Notes under the pieces: generated by a model
Databases searched by the model: none
The model's input: only the letters and a program-made list of their open reading frames with translations
What the model was told of the DNA's origin: nothing
Source: Modestobacter marinus
Lineage (GTDB): Bacteria > Actinomycetota > Actinomycetes > Mycobacteriales > Geodermatophilaceae
Direction of reading: 5' to 3'
DNA length: 64,000 nt
Assembly (NCBI RefSeq): GCF_019799945.1
Contig: NZ_JABGCH010000001.1
Span: 310,001 to 374,000, forward strand
Translations under genes and position numbers: made by a program
Part shown: piece by piece, positions 26,757 through 36,803 of the stretch
Layout: each line of letters starts with the position of its first letter
Position numbering within the stretch: position 1 is the stretch's first letter

Positions 26757-26786
26757 CCGGGCCCGGTCCGCGAGGACCGGGCCCGG
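26757..26786. terminator. Bidirectional hairpin terminator
   Basis: CCGGGCCCGGTCC (26757-26769) pairs perfectly with GGACCGGGCCCGG (26774-26786), loop GCGA. It lies between the convergent MHS transporter and DUF6458 genes. Confidence 0.85.
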
Positions 26787-26797
26787 CCGAGGTCCGC

Positions 26798-27046
26798 TCA
26801 GTACGTCTCCTCTGTGGTGCTGCGGCGCGCTGGCCCGCCACCGGCGGAGTCGCCGTATGCGGCGGTGCGGATGACCCGCCGCTGACGCGGACCCCAGACG
26901 AGCAGCTCGAGCACTATGCCCAGGGCGCCGACGACCATCAGGATCCACCCGACCACCTGCAGGTCGACGCCACTGATGTCGACGCGCAGCGCGAAGGTGA
27001 GGATGGCGCCGAGGGCGAGCAGGACGATCGCTGTTCCGAGCCTCAC
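26798..27046 (-). CDS. DUF6458 small membrane protein
   Basis: Predicted 82-aa protein with two membrane helices: TAIVLLALGAILTFAL and VGWILMVVGALGIVLELLVWG, separated by the short DISGVDLQV loop, then a basic cytoplasmic tail. This fits the DUF6458 family of actinobacteria, function unknown. GTG 27046 is preferred because GGGAG precedes it at 5 nt; ATG 27064 gives six extra residues. Confidence 0.85.
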   Translation of the reverse strand: MRLGTAIVLLALGAILTFALRVDISGVDLQVVGWILMVVGALGIVLELLVWGPRQRRVIRTAAYGDSAGGGPARRSTTEETY

Positions 27047-27177
27047 GAGGACTCCCTTCTCCACGGCCCCTGCCCGAGGGCCGGAGGAGCCGACGGCGGT
27101 CGCCGTGGGCCGGACGGTGCCCGTGCTGCGCGCCGGCGACGCACCGCGAGGCGCGATGTCCTCCCAACGGGTGACGT

Positions 27178-27287
27178 CTGAGGGGTCCCGATCCGCCTGA
27201 GGCCCACGGGCAGGACCTCAGACCCACCTCAGGCCGGGCAGGGCCGCAGGACTGCCCGGTCGACCGATGCCGGGGGCACCACCTCAG
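27178..27287. repeat. Cluster of CCTCAG/CTGAGG motifs upstream of the 44-aa ORF
   Basis: Five copies of the same 5-6 nt word in both orientations occur at 27178-27182, 27196-27201, 27216-27221, 27227-27232 and 27282-27287. The second and third can form a short hairpin. The 284-bp gap otherwise shows no gene. Operator function is inference. Confidence 0.4.
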
Positions 27288-27294
27288 CACGACC

Positions 27295-27319
27295 GTCGTC
27301 CCTGTTCGAGACAGACGAC
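27295..27319. repeat. Imperfect inverted repeat before the 44-aa ORF
   Basis: GTCGTCCCTGT-TCGAG-ACAGACGAC pairs except for a two-base bulge. It ends 11 nt before ATG 27331, just upstream of GGAGA. It could be an operator or a leader hairpin. Confidence 0.35.
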
Positions 27320-27330
27320 AGGAGACGGTC

Positions 27331-27465
27331 ATGACCATGCGTTACCCGAACCCCGCCCTCGAGGCGGAGCTCGCCTACCGGCACGAGCGGATCGCCGAGT
27401 CCTTCCGCCGGGGCAGCCGCCGCGGCTCGTGGCGGACCCGGCACCGGAACGGGCAGCAGGACTGA
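27331..27465 (+). CDS. 44-aa basic small protein
   Basis: ATG 27331 follows GGAGA (27321-27325), and TGA is at 27463-27465. The product, starting MTMRYPNPALEAELAYRHER, is helical in appearance and ends with an Arg-rich stretch. I do not recognise it, though the ribosome-binding site and neat placement upstream of the LuxR regulator support a real gene. It has no hydrophobic segment. A role as a small regulator or nucleic-acid binder is only a guess. Confidence 0.55.
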   Translation: MTMRYPNPALEAELAYRHERIAESFRRGSRRGSWRTRHRNGQQD

Positions 27466-27527
27466 CGGCGCCGGCTGCGCGCACCGTGGGAGCCGGTCCT
27501 GTCGGCTGCCCGTGCCACGATCGGCCC

Positions 27528-30509
27528 GTGCCGCGCTGGGACGACTGTCCGCTGGTGGGCCGGGCCGACGAGCTCGCCCGGCTGCTGGCGCACGTCCGAC
27601 GCGTGGCGGAGGGCCGTCCCTCCGCCGCGCTGCTCGCCGGCGACGCCGGCGTCGGCAAGACCCGGCTGCTCGACGAGCTGGCCCGCCGGGCCACCGACGA
27701 CGGCGTCCGGGTCCTCGTCGGGCACTGCGTCGACCTCGGTGAGGTCGGGCTGCCCTACCTGCCGTTCGTCGACCTGCTGCGCCCGCTCACCGCGGACGCC
27801 GAGGAGGTCCTCGCGCGGCACCCGCTGCTGGCCGGACTGCTCGCCGGGCGTCCCGACGTCTCGGTCGTGCAGGCCGGTGAGCCCGCCGACCTCGGGCGGC
27901 CGCTGCTGAACCGGGCCGCCGCCGGCCGCCCGGTCGACGACGGCCGCCTCCAGCTGTTCGAGTCCGTCGCGGCCGTGCTCGGCGAGCTGGCCCTGTCCCG
28001 GCCGGTGCTCGTCGTGCTGGAGGACCTGCACTGGGCCGACCGGTCCAGCCGCGACCTGCTGCGCTACCTGCTGGCCCGGCTGGTCGACGAGCGCGTCGCG
28101 GTGGTCGGCTCCTACCGCGCGGACGACCTGCACCGGCGGCACCCGCTGCGGCCGCTGCTGGCCGAGCTGGTGCGGCTGCCCGGCGTCGAGCGGCTCGCGC
28201 TGGGCCCGCTGTCCGACACCTCGGTCGACGAGCTCGTCCGCCACCGTGCCGCCGCGCTCGGAGGTGTGCCCGACCGCACCGTGGAGGACGTCGTCGCCCG
28301 CGCCGAGGGCAACGCGTTCTACGCCGAGGAGCTGCTGACCGCCCGGCTGGAGGGCGACGCCCTGCCGCTGGTCCTCACCGACGTGCTGCTGTCCCGCGTC
28401 GAGCAGCTCGCCCCGGCCACCCAGCAGGTGCTGCGGGTGGCGGCCGTGGCCGGGCGCTCGGTGCGGCACGACCTGGTGGCCGCGGTGGGCGGCCAGTCCC
28501 CGGCGGAGCTGGAGCAGGCGCTCGCCGAGGCGGTGCACCACCACCTGCTCGTCGTCTCCGACGACGGCCGCTACCGCTTCCGGCACGCGCTGCTGCGCGA
28601 GGCGGTCCTCGCCGATCTGCTGCCCGGGGAGCGGGTGCGGCTGCACGGCGCGGTGCTCGCCTACCTCACCGCGCACCCGGCAGCCGGCACCGCCGCCGAG
28701 CGGGCGCACCACGCCCGGGAGAGCAACGACCTCCCCGGGGCGCTGAGCGCGTCGCTGGAGGCGGCCGCGGAGGCGCACCGGGTCGGCGCGCCGTCGGAGC
28801 GGCTGCAGCACCTGGAGGCGGCCCTCGCCCTCTGGCCGGTCGTGCCCGACGCGGCCGAGCGGGCCGGCCGGGCGCAGTGGGCCCTGCTGCTCGACACCGC
28901 GGCGGCGGCCCGGGCGGTGGGGGAGCACCACCGCGCGGTCGCGCTGCTGCGTGCGGCGCAGGACCTGCTCGGCCCTGACGGCGACCCGGTGGCCCAGGCC
29001 CGGGTGCACTACACGCTCGCCCAGGCGCTCACCCGGATCGAGGACCAGGCGGCCGCCTACCGCGAGAGCAGCGCCGCGATGGCGCTGGTGCCGGCCGATC
29101 CACCGTCGCCGGTGCGCACCTGGGCGGCGGCCGTGCACGCGCGCAAGAGCTACGACACCGGCCGGCGGGCCGAGGCGGATGCGGCGGCGGAGGAGGCGCT
29201 GGCCGCGGCCGACGCCCTCGGGCTGGACAGCGCGTGGTCGGACACCGCCGTCTCGCTCGCCTGGATGCGCGACGGCGGCGACCTCGGGAAGGTGCGGGCC
29301 CGGCTCGACGAGGCGCTGGTGCGCGCGCAGCGCTCGGGGGACCCCGACGTGGAGATGCGGGTGCTGTTCAACCTCGGCAACGTCGTCTACGAGGACGGCG
29401 ACGTCACCGGCACGCTGGCCTGGACGTCGCAGGGGCTGGAGCGGGCCCGCGGGCTGGGCATCGAGTGGTCGTTCTTCGCCGCCGAGCTGCGCCACCTCGA
29501 CGTCGTCGCCCGCTACGTGGCCGGCGACTGGGACGGCAGCCTGGAGGTCGCCGACCAGCTGGCCCGGGTTCCGGAGATGGCCGCCCACGTGCGCGCCGAC
29601 GGGTTGATGGTGCTGGTCGGGCGCGGGGACCCCAGCGCCCGGGACCGCCTCGCCTGGGCGCAGGGGCTCACTGCCCGGCTGGAGTCGCACGGCCTCCTGC
29701 TGCTGGCCACCGCCGCCGCGGCGGTCGACCTGGCCGCCGACGACGGCGATCCGGAGACCGCGCTGGCGGTCACCGACGAGGCCGTCCGGCGGATCGCGGC
29801 GATCTGGGACGACGACCGGCTGGCCACCGTCCGGCTGGTCGCGTCGGCGCTGTCCGCGGTCGCCGACGCCGCCGCGGCCGCCCGGCTGGTGGGGGACACC
29901 GCCACGGCCGAGGAGTGGGTGCGCCGGACTGGGCCGCTGACCGGGTCCGCCCGCGAGGCGGTCGAGCTGTACCAGCGCGCGGTGGGGGAGATGGGCGTGG
30001 AGGGCCGGGCCTGGGTCGCCCGCCTGGACGCCGAGGAGGCGCGGCTGCGCGGCTGCGCCGCCCCGGAGCTGTGGCGCGCCGCCGTCGACGCGTTCGGCTA
30101 CGGCCACGTGTACGAGGAGGCCCGCTCGCGGGCGCGGCTGGCGGAGGCGCTGCTGGCCACCGACGACCGCGAGGCGGCGGGGGCCGAGCTGAAGGCGGCG
30201 CACGAGGTGGCGGTGCGGTTGGGTGCGGCGCCGCTGCGCGCCCGGCTGGAAGCGCTGGCCCGGCGGGGGCGGCTCGACGCGGGACTGCCCGGCGTGCGGC
30301 CGGCCGACCCGTCGGCCGTGTTCACCCCGCGGGAGCGGGAGGTGCTGCGGCTGGTGGCGCAGGGCCGCACCAACCGGCAGATCGGCGCGGAGCTGTTCAT
30401 CAGCGAGAAGACGGCCAGCGTGCACGTCAGCAACATCCTGGCCAAGCTCGCGGTCGGCTCCCGCACCGAGGCGGTCGCCATCGCCGCCGCCCGCGGCCTG
30501 CTGAGCTGA
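27528..30509 (+). CDS. Large LuxR-family AAA/NACHT-like ATPase regulator
   Basis: Predicted 993-aa LAL-type transcription regulator. The N-terminal ATPase has Walker A GDAGVGKT (Lys44, Thr45), a Walker B-like region VLVVLEDLHWADRSS near 160-175 and sensor VVGSYRADD. A TPR-like helical region fills ~380-900. The C-terminal ~62 residues are a LuxR helix-turn-helix (FTPREREVLRLVAQGRTNRQ ... SEKTASVHVSNILAKL). GTG 27528 lies 6 nt after CACGAT and lacks a ribosome-binding site, so a leaderless mRNA is likely. Such proteins activate pathway or catabolic genes upon binding ligand and ATP; the ligand is unknown and no obvious target operon is adjacent. Confidence 0.9.
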   Translation: MPRWDDCPLVGRADELARLLAHVRRVAEGRPSAALLAGDAGVGKTRLLDELARRATDDGVRVLVGHCVDLGEVGLPYLPFVDLLRPLTADAEEVLARHPLLAGLLAGRPDVSVVQAGEPADLGRPLLNRAAAGRPVDDGRLQLFESVAAVLGELALSRPVLVVLEDLHWADRSSRDLLRYLLARLVDERVAVVGSYRADDLHRRHPLRPLLAELVRLPGVERLALGPLSDTSVDELVRHRAAALGGVPDRTVEDVVARAEGNAFYAEELLTARLEGDALPLVLTDVLLSRVEQLAPATQQVLRVAAVAGRSVRHDLVAAVGGQSPAELEQALAEAVHHHLLVVSDDGRYRFRHALLREAVLADLLPGERVRLHGAVLAYLTAHPAAGTAAERAHHARESNDLPGALSASLEAAAEAHRVGAPSERLQHLEAALALWPVVPDAAERAGRAQWALLLDTAAAARAVGEHHRAVALLRAAQDLLGPDGDPVAQARVHYTLAQALTRIEDQAAAYRESSAAMALVPADPPSPVRTWAAAVHARKSYDTGRRAEADAAAEEALAAADALGLDSAWSDTAVSLAWMRDGGDLGKVRARLDEALVRAQRSGDPDVEMRVLFNLGNVVYEDGDVTGTLAWTSQGLERARGLGIEWSFFAAELRHLDVVARYVAGDWDGSLEVADQLARVPEMAAHVRADGLMVLVGRGDPSARDRLAWAQGLTARLESHGLLLLATAAAAVDLAADDGDPETALAVTDEAVRRIAAIWDDDRLATVRLVASALSAVADAAAAARLVGDTATAEEWVRRTGPLTGSAREAVELYQRAVGEMGVEGRAWVARLDAEEARLRGCAAPELWRAAVDAFGYGHVYEEARSRARLAEALLATDDREAAGAELKAAHEVAVRLGAAPLRARLEALARRGRLDAGLPGVRPADPSAVFTPREREVLRLVAQGRTNRQIGAELFISEKTASVHVSNILAKLAVGSRTEAVAIAAARGLLS

Positions 30510-30623
30510 GCCGTCGTGTCGTGAGGAGTGGGGCCCGTAGGGTTCCGCGACCGAGCGACGAAGCGGCTCGACGAGGGTTGGGGACGGCACGTGGCCGCGG
30601 TGCGGTCCGGTAGGACCGCTGTG

Positions 30624-32417
30624 TCACAGCATGGTGCGGAGGCGTTCGCGGCGGGCGCGCAGGACGTCCACCGACGCGGACGCCGACGGCGGGCCGGGCA
30701 CCGACTTCCGCAGCTGGGTGTGCACCACGGCCTGCGGCGTCGACGTCCTCGCCGAGACGCGGTTGACCAGCCGGTTGACCTCCCGGCGGAGCTCCGCGGC
30801 GTCGCGCCACGAGCGGCCGGCGTCGTCCTCGTCCGGGTGGTCCTGCACGAGCATCAGGCCGTCGTCCTCGTCGGGCATCCGCCGGACGGCCTCGACCCGC
30901 AGGCGCAGCTCGTCGTCCCGCTTGGCCAGCAGCGAGGCGGTCTGCTCGGGGGTGAGCAGGCCCGGGATGCCGAGGAACTCCTCCTCCTCGGCGCCCAGCG
31001 ACACGGCGGCCGGGCGGCCCTCGCCGGTGTGCGCCGTCCCGCCGTGCAGCACGTGGGCGAACCGCGCGTCGGCCTCCAGCGCCTCCCACTCCTTCGCCGC
31101 GCCCTCGCGGGGCTCCCGCGGCGGCAGGTCCAGCGCCTCCAGCTCCTCGTCGGGCTGGCTCTTCGGCGGCGGCATGACGTGGTTGCGCTGCTCCTCCATC
31201 GAGGCGGCCAGCGTGAGCAGCGGCCGCACCGCGGGGAGGAACACGGTCGCGGTCTCGTGGCCCGCCCGGGCGCGCACCACGCGGCCGACGGCCTGCGCGA
31301 AGAACAGCGGCGTCCGGTAGGAGGTCATCCAGGCCAGGACGGCGGCCCGGGGGACGTCGACGCCCTCGGAGACCATGCGCACACAGACCGCGATCCGGGC
31401 GCCGCCGACGTTGAACTTCTCGATCTTCTTGGAGGCCTTCGGGTCGTCGGAGAGGATCAGCTCCGGCGCCTTCCCGGTGACCCGGCGGACGATCTTGGCG
31501 TACTCGCGGGCGTCGTCCTGGTCGCTGGCCAGCACCAGGCCGGCGGCGTCGGGCATGCCGCCTTCCTCGCGCAGGTGCGTGATGCGGTCGTCCATCGCCG
31601 CGATGACGTGCGGCACCCACTGGCCCTTGGGGTCCAGCGCGGTGCGCCAGGCCTGCATCTCGACCGAGCGGGTACCGGCCTCCGACAGCGAGGCGGCGAC
31701 CACCTCACCGGCCGAGTTCCGCCAGCGGGAGGTGCCGGTGTAGGCGGCGAAGACCACCGGGCGGACGACGTTGTCGGCCAGCGCCTCCTTGTAGCCGTAG
31801 GTGAAGTCTGCGTAGCTCATCAGCCCGCCCTGGCCCTCGAACCCGTCCTCGACGTAGGTGACGAACGGGATGCGCTCGTCGGCCTTGGTGCGGAACGGCG
31901 TCCCGGTCAGGCAGAGCCGGCGGGCCGCGCGCCCGTAGGCCTCCTCGACCGCCTCACCCCAGGACAGGCCGTCGCCGGCGTGGTGCACCTCGTCCAGGAT
32001 GACCAGCGTCTTGACGGCCGTGGCGCGGGCGGCGTGCAGCATCGGCTTGCCGGCCACCTGCGCGTAGGTGGTCACGTAGCCCTGGGTGCCGGCGCGCACC
32101 GGGCCGACGGCGTTGGTCAGCCCGGGGTCGAGCACGATCCCCATCCGGTCGGCCGCGTCGGCCCACTGCAGCCGCAGGTGGTCGGTCGGGCAGACGACGA
32201 TGACCCGGGCCACCTCGCGCCGGGACAGCAGCCGCGCGGCCAGGGTCAGCGCGAACGTGGTCTTGCCGGCGCCGGGGGTCGCGGTGACGAGGAAGTCCTT
32301 GGGGGAGGTCTCCTCGTACTGCTCCAACGCGGCCTGCTGCCAGGCTCTGAGTGGACGGCTGGATGTCTGCGGGGCCGGTGCCTCCGCGCGTGCTGCAGTC
32401 GCCATGTCGGGGCTCAT
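30624..32417 (-). CDS. Superfamily 2 DEAD/DEAH-box helicase
   Basis: Predicted 597-aa helicase. Motif I TPGAGKTTFALTLA near residue 47, motif II ILDEVHHAGD near 140, motif III LTGTPFR, then C-terminal motifs MVSEGVDVPRA (V) and QAVGRVVRAR (VI). The last ~200 residues are charged and helical without a recognised domain. It resembles the type III restriction/UvrB-like helicase group, and no methylase or nuclease partner gene is adjacent. ATG 32417 is the first of two close in-frame Met codons. It is convergent with the LuxR regulator. Confidence 0.9.
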   Translation of the reverse strand: MSPDMATAARAEAPAPQTSSRPLRAWQQAALEQYEETSPKDFLVTATPGAGKTTFALTLAARLLSRREVARVIVVCPTDHLRLQWADAADRMGIVLDPGLTNAVGPVRAGTQGYVTTYAQVAGKPMLHAARATAVKTLVILDEVHHAGDGLSWGEAVEEAYGRAARRLCLTGTPFRTKADERIPFVTYVEDGFEGQGGLMSYADFTYGYKEALADNVVRPVVFAAYTGTSRWRNSAGEVVAASLSEAGTRSVEMQAWRTALDPKGQWVPHVIAAMDDRITHLREEGGMPDAAGLVLASDQDDAREYAKIVRRVTGKAPELILSDDPKASKKIEKFNVGGARIAVCVRMVSEGVDVPRAAVLAWMTSYRTPLFFAQAVGRVVRARAGHETATVFLPAVRPLLTLAASMEEQRNHVMPPPKSQPDEELEALDLPPREPREGAAKEWEALEADARFAHVLHGGTAHTGEGRPAAVSLGAEEEEFLGIPGLLTPEQTASLLAKRDDELRLRVEAVRRMPDEDDGLMLVQDHPDEDDAGRSWRDAAELRREVNRLVNRVSARTSTPQAVVHTQLRKSVPGPPSASASVDVLRARRERLRTML

Positions 32418-32614
32418 TCTGGACGGCGCGAGGACAACACGCCCAACCGGGCACCTGCCGCGCGCCTCGCTCCCGGCGGCGTATGGGGCCTGCGGCCGGG
32501 CCGCTGACCTGCGCGTTCCCGAGCGCGCCGGCCGAGTGTGGTCCTCGTCATGCTCGGCGAGGACCGCCTCGTCACGTCACCCGGGCCCCGCCGTCCCCAG
32601 ACGTCCCGCCGCGG

Positions 32615-33405
<791 letters not shown>

Positions 33406-33409
<4 letters not shown>

Positions 33410-34362
33410 TGGCTCCCCCCGACCTCGCGGGCCCGGCGCGCGGCCCGCTGCGCGCGGGTCTCCCGCGCGCCGAAGCCGCGGCTGAACCGCTTCTCCAGGA
33501 AGTACTGGCCCAGCATCAGCAGGCTGGCCAGCGCCGCGTACCAGAGGATCGAGGCCACGGCCATCGGGATGATCTGGAAGGTGCGGCTGCCGATGGCCCG
33601 CAGCTGGAAGTTGAGCTCGGTGGTCACCGGCACCGCGATGAGCAGCGAGGTGTCCTTGAGCATCGCGATCGTCTCGTTGCCGGTCGGCGGGATGATCACG
33701 CGCATCGCCTGGGGCAGCACGATGCGGCGCAGCGTGGTGCTGCGGTTCATCCCGAGCGCGCTGGCCGCCTCGGCCTGCCCCGGGTCGACCGACTGGATGC
33801 CGGCCCGCACGATCTCGGCCATGTAGGCGCCCTCGGACAGTGCCAGCCCGAGCAGCCCGGCGGTGAAGCCGGTGAAGATCTGGTTGCCGTTCAGCCCGAG
33901 GAACCGCAGGTCGCCGCTGAACCCGAACAGGTCCATCAGCTGCCGGTCGAAGGGGAAGCCGAGCTCGTAGGTCGCGTAGAGCGCGCCGAGGTTGGCCATG
34001 AAGAACAGCAGCACGATGCGCGGGATGGCGCGGAAGAACCAGACGTAGACCCAGGCCGCGCCGGAGACCACCGGGTTCGGCGACAGCCGCATCACGGCCA
34101 GCAGGACGCCGAGCAGGACGCCGAGCACCATGGCCAGCACCGTCATGAGCAGCGTCGTCCGGGCGCCGCGCAGCACCGGCTCGCTGAACATGTTGTCGAC
34201 CATGAACTGCCACTGGAAGACCGGGTTGGTCGCCAGCATGTGGACGAACATGGCGATCAGCACCGCGATCACCGCGGCGGCGACCCACCGGCCGGGGTGC
34301 CGGACCGGCACCGCCCGGATCTGCTCGGGCGGTGCCGGTCGTGTCGGCGCGTCGGTGGCCAT
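33406..34362 (-). CDS. Polar amino acid ABC transporter, permease subunit
   Basis: Predicted 318-aa HisM/GlnP-type permease. A cytoplasmic N-terminal ~28 residues is followed by helices near 28-46, 72-95, 105-130, 165-190, 225-245 and 270-290. The EAA loop [20 protein letters not shown] docks the ATPase. Two nt separate it from the binding-protein gene. An unusually basic tail follows the last helix. Confidence 0.93.
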
Positions 34363-34364
34363 CG

Positions 34365-35306
34365 TCAGCCGACGGTCGGGTTCACCGTCGGGGTGTCGAT
34401 GGCGCCGCCCTCCACACCCCAGTTCTGCAGGACCTGCTCGTAGGTGCCGTCCGCGATCAGCGCGGCCACCGCGTCGGCGAGCGCCTGGGCGAAGTCGGTC
34501 TGGTCCTTGGGGACGACGTAGCCGTAGGGCGCCGCGTCGTACACGTCACCGAGCAGCTCGAGCTGGCCGTTGGTCTGCTTGACGGCGTAGGCCATCACCG
34601 GGGAGTCGGCGAGCACCGCGTCGTCCTTGCCGGACACGACCGCGGCGGTGGCCTCGTCCTGGCCCTCGTACTGGTCGATGGTGATCTCCGGCTCGCCCGC
34701 GGCCGTGCACTCCGCGGAGCGGGCGGTGATGTCCTCGGCCTGGACCGTTCCCTTCTGCACCGCGACCCGCGCGCCGCAGGGGGCCTCCGGGTCGATCCCC
34801 TGGGGGTTGCCCGCCTTCGTCGCCCACTGCGTGCCGGCGTCGAAGTAGCTGATCATGGTGGCCTCGGCCAGCCGGTCGGGGTTGACGGTGAAGGAGGAGA
34901 CCCCGACCTCGTACCGCCCCGAGCCGACGCCGGCGATGATCGAGTCGAACGGCGCCGTCTGGAACTCCGCCTCCAGCCCGAGCTTCGCGGCGACGAGGCT
35001 GAACAGGTCGACGTCGAAGCCGACGATCGTGGACCCGTCCTCGGCGAGGAACTCGCTCGGCGCGTAGGTCGAGTCGGTGCCCACGGTGATGACGCCGTCG
35101 GACGCGATGTCCGCGGGCACCCGGTCGGCCAGCGCCGGGTCGGCCTCGACGCTGGGCAGCGACGAGGAGGCCGCGCTCCCGCCGGTGCTGTCGGCCGCGC
35201 TGCCGCCGGAGTCGGAGGTGCCGCCGCAACCGGTGACCGCGAGCGCGGTGCTGGTCAGGGCGACCGCGGCCACGGCCACGCGGCGGATCGGACTGCTGGT
35301 ACGCAC
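34365..35306 (-). CDS. Polar amino acid ABC transporter, substrate-binding lipoprotein
   Basis: Predicted 313-aa solute-binding protein (SBP family 3). A lipoprotein signal ends in the lipobox LAVTGC, followed by a Ser/Gly linker; the mature domain begins [15 protein letters not shown] near residue 72 and includes [17 protein letters not shown] and [13 protein letters not shown]. Relatives bind glutamine, glutamate, cystine or basic amino acids; which one is not clear. GTG 35306 is the first gene of the three-gene operon. Confidence 0.93.
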   Translation of the reverse strand: MRTSSPIRRVAVAAVALTSTALAVTGCGGTSDSGGSAADSTGGSAASSSLPSVEADPALADRVPADIASDGVITVGTDSTYAPSEFLAEDGSTIVGFDVDLFSLVAAKLGLEAEFQTAPFDSIIAGVGSGRYEVGVSSFTVNPDRLAEATMISYFDAGTQWATKAGNPQGIDPEAPCGARVAVQKGTVQAEDITARSAECTAAGEPEITIDQYEGQDEATAAVVSGKDDAVLADSPVMAYAVKQTNGQLELLGDVYDAAPYGYVVPKDQTDFAQALADAVAALIADGTYEQVLQNWGVEGGAIDTPTVNPTVG

Positions 35307-35422
35307 GAGAACTCCTCACTGGGGGATCGATCACACTGATCTTCTCCTGCCCGCTCGACCCGCGGTCCACCCGGTCGCCTCGCGGGCTCCCCGCGGGCTC
35401 GCCACGCCTGCCGGGCGCCGAA

Positions 35423-35451
35423 CTGACGGCGGCCGGATCGCGTCGTAGGCT
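35423..35451 (+). promoter_or_regulatory. Predicted promoter of the aminotransferase gene
   Basis: CTGACG (35423-35428) and TAGGCT (35446-35451) are spaced by 17 bp and resemble vegetative -35/-10 elements. Initiation near 35458 gives a ~100-nt leader before GTG 35559. The remaining divergent gap holds no gene. Confidence 0.5.
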
Positions 35452-35558
35452 GGGTGCGGCCCCTCGACCAGGAGGCCAGTCCGGCCCGGCGGCCAGCGGC
35501 ACACCCCCCGCGCTCCGCGCCGTCCCTTCCTCAGCTCGTCCAGCCTCCTGGAGCTCTC

Positions 35559-36761
35559 GTGTCCTCCGCCGTCCTGTCCCAGCCCGTCCCTGCCCTCGCC
35601 CAGCGGCTGAGTGGCGTGGCGAGCTCCCCGGTCCGTGAGCTGCTCGCGCTGCTCGACCGCCCCGGGGTCATCTCCTTCGCCGGCGGGCTGCCCGCCCCTG
35701 AGCTCTTCGACCTCGACGGGGTGCGTGCCGCCTACGACCGCGTGCTGTGGGGGCCGAACGCGCGCCGCGCGCTGCAGTACGCCGCGACCGAGGGCGACCG
35801 CGACCTGCGGGCGCGGGTCGCCGCGCGGCTGACCGCCCGCGGCGTGCTCACCACCGTCGACGACCTGCTGATCACCTCCGGCTCGCAGCAGGCGCTCACC
35901 CTCGTCGCCACCGCGCTGCTCGACCCGGGCGCGGTCGTGCTCGTCGAGGACCCGACCTACCTGGCCGCGCTGCAGTGCTTCCAGCTCGCCGGTGCCCGGG
36001 TCGTCCCCGTGCCCACCGACGAGAAGGGGATGGACCCCGCGGCGCTCGCCGATGCGCTGCGCCGGGAGCAGCCGGCGCTGGTCTACCTGGTGCCCACCTT
36101 CGCCAACCCGACCGGGCGCACGATGCCCGAGCAGCGGCGGGCCGAACTGGTGGAGATCACCGCGCGGCACGGGGTGTGGGTCGTGGAGGACGACCCGTAC
36201 GGCGAGCTGCGTTACCGCGGTGGCCCGGTCGCCCCGCTGGCCGCGCACCCGGGCGCCGACGGGCACGTCCTGCACCTGGGCAGCTTCTCCAAGATCGCTG
36301 CGCCGGGGCTGCGGCTGGGCTGGCTGCGGGCGCCGTCCTCGGTGCTCCCGGCGCTGACCGTCGCCAAGCAGGCCGCGGACCTGCACACCTCCACGATCGA
36401 CCAGGCCGCCGCCGCGGTCTGGCTCGCCGAGACCGACGTCGAGGCGCACGTGCTGCGGCTGCGCTCGGCGTACCGGCAGCGGCGGGACGCGATGGTGCAG
36501 GCGCTGCCAGAGGTCCTGCCGCCGGGGAGCAGCTGGACCGATCCGGACGGCGGGATGTTCGTCTGGGCGCGGCTGCCCGGGAACCCCGACACGGCCGAGC
36601 TGCTGCGCCGGGCGCTGAGCGCGGACGTCGCCTTCGTGCCCGGCGCCGCGTTCTACGCGGGCACGCCGGACCGGGCGACGCTGCGGCTGTCGTTCACCAC
36701 GCACACGCCCGAGCGGATCGGCGACGGCCTGGCGAGGCTCGCCGGCGTGTTCCGAGGCTGA
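35559..36761 (+). CDS. PLP-dependent class I/II aminotransferase (LysN/2-aminoadipate type)
   Basis: Predicted 400-aa fold-type I aminotransferase. Visible: ISFAGGLPAPELFD near residue 40, LQYAATEGDRDLR, ITSGSQQALTLVA, PTFANPTGRTMP, the WVVEDDPYGELRY Asp/Tyr pair, and LGSFSKIAAPGLRLGW with the PLP lysine. This is the subgroup without a GntR DNA-binding domain, acting on branched, aromatic or 2-aminoadipate substrates. GTG 35559 follows CTGGAG. A perfect terminator hairpin follows. Confidence 0.9.
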   Translation: MSSAVLSQPVPALAQRLSGVASSPVRELLALLDRPGVISFAGGLPAPELFDLDGVRAAYDRVLWGPNARRALQYAATEGDRDLRARVAARLTARGVLTTVDDLLITSGSQQALTLVATALLDPGAVVLVEDPTYLAALQCFQLAGARVVPVPTDEKGMDPAALADALRREQPALVYLVPTFANPTGRTMPEQRRAELVEITARHGVWVVEDDPYGELRYRGGPVAPLAAHPGADGHVLHLGSFSKIAAPGLRLGWLRAPSSVLPALTVAKQAADLHTSTIDQAAAAVWLAETDVEAHVLRLRSAYRQRRDAMVQALPEVLPPGSSWTDPDGGMFVWARLPGNPDTAELLRRALSADVAFVPGAAFYAGTPDRATLRLSFTTHTPERIGDGLARLAGVFRG

Positions 36762-36767
36762 GTCGTC

Positions 36768-36797
36768 GGGGGGCCATGCCAGCCGGCATGGCCCCCC
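36768..36797. terminator. Bidirectional hairpin terminator
   Basis: GGGGGGCCATGCC (36768-36780) pairs perfectly with GGCATGGCCCCCC (36785-36797), loop AGCC, between the convergent aminotransferase and XPB helicase genes. Confidence 0.88.
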
Positions 36798-36803
36798 GCG
36801 GCG

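Noticed and set aside
22252-26841. A 1529-codon minus-strand open frame
   Set aside because: High-G+C antisense artefact: it lies opposite the MHS transporter and the scramblase-like gene and out of frame with zwf; no domain in its Arg/Pro-rich translation.
27300-27319. A LexA/SOS box at GTTCGA near 27304
   Set aside because: Only a half site is present; the second half of the TCGAAC-N4-GTTCGA palindrome is missing.
27375-30590. A 1071-codon minus-strand frame opposite the LuxR regulator
   Set aside because: Composition is typical of an antisense shadow; the plus strand has a complete ATPase and helix-turn-helix protein.
30624-32417. A restriction-modification or defence system at the SF2 helicase
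   Set aside because: The helicase has no methylase, nuclease or other defence partner next to it; neighbours are a LuxR regulator and an amino acid transporter.
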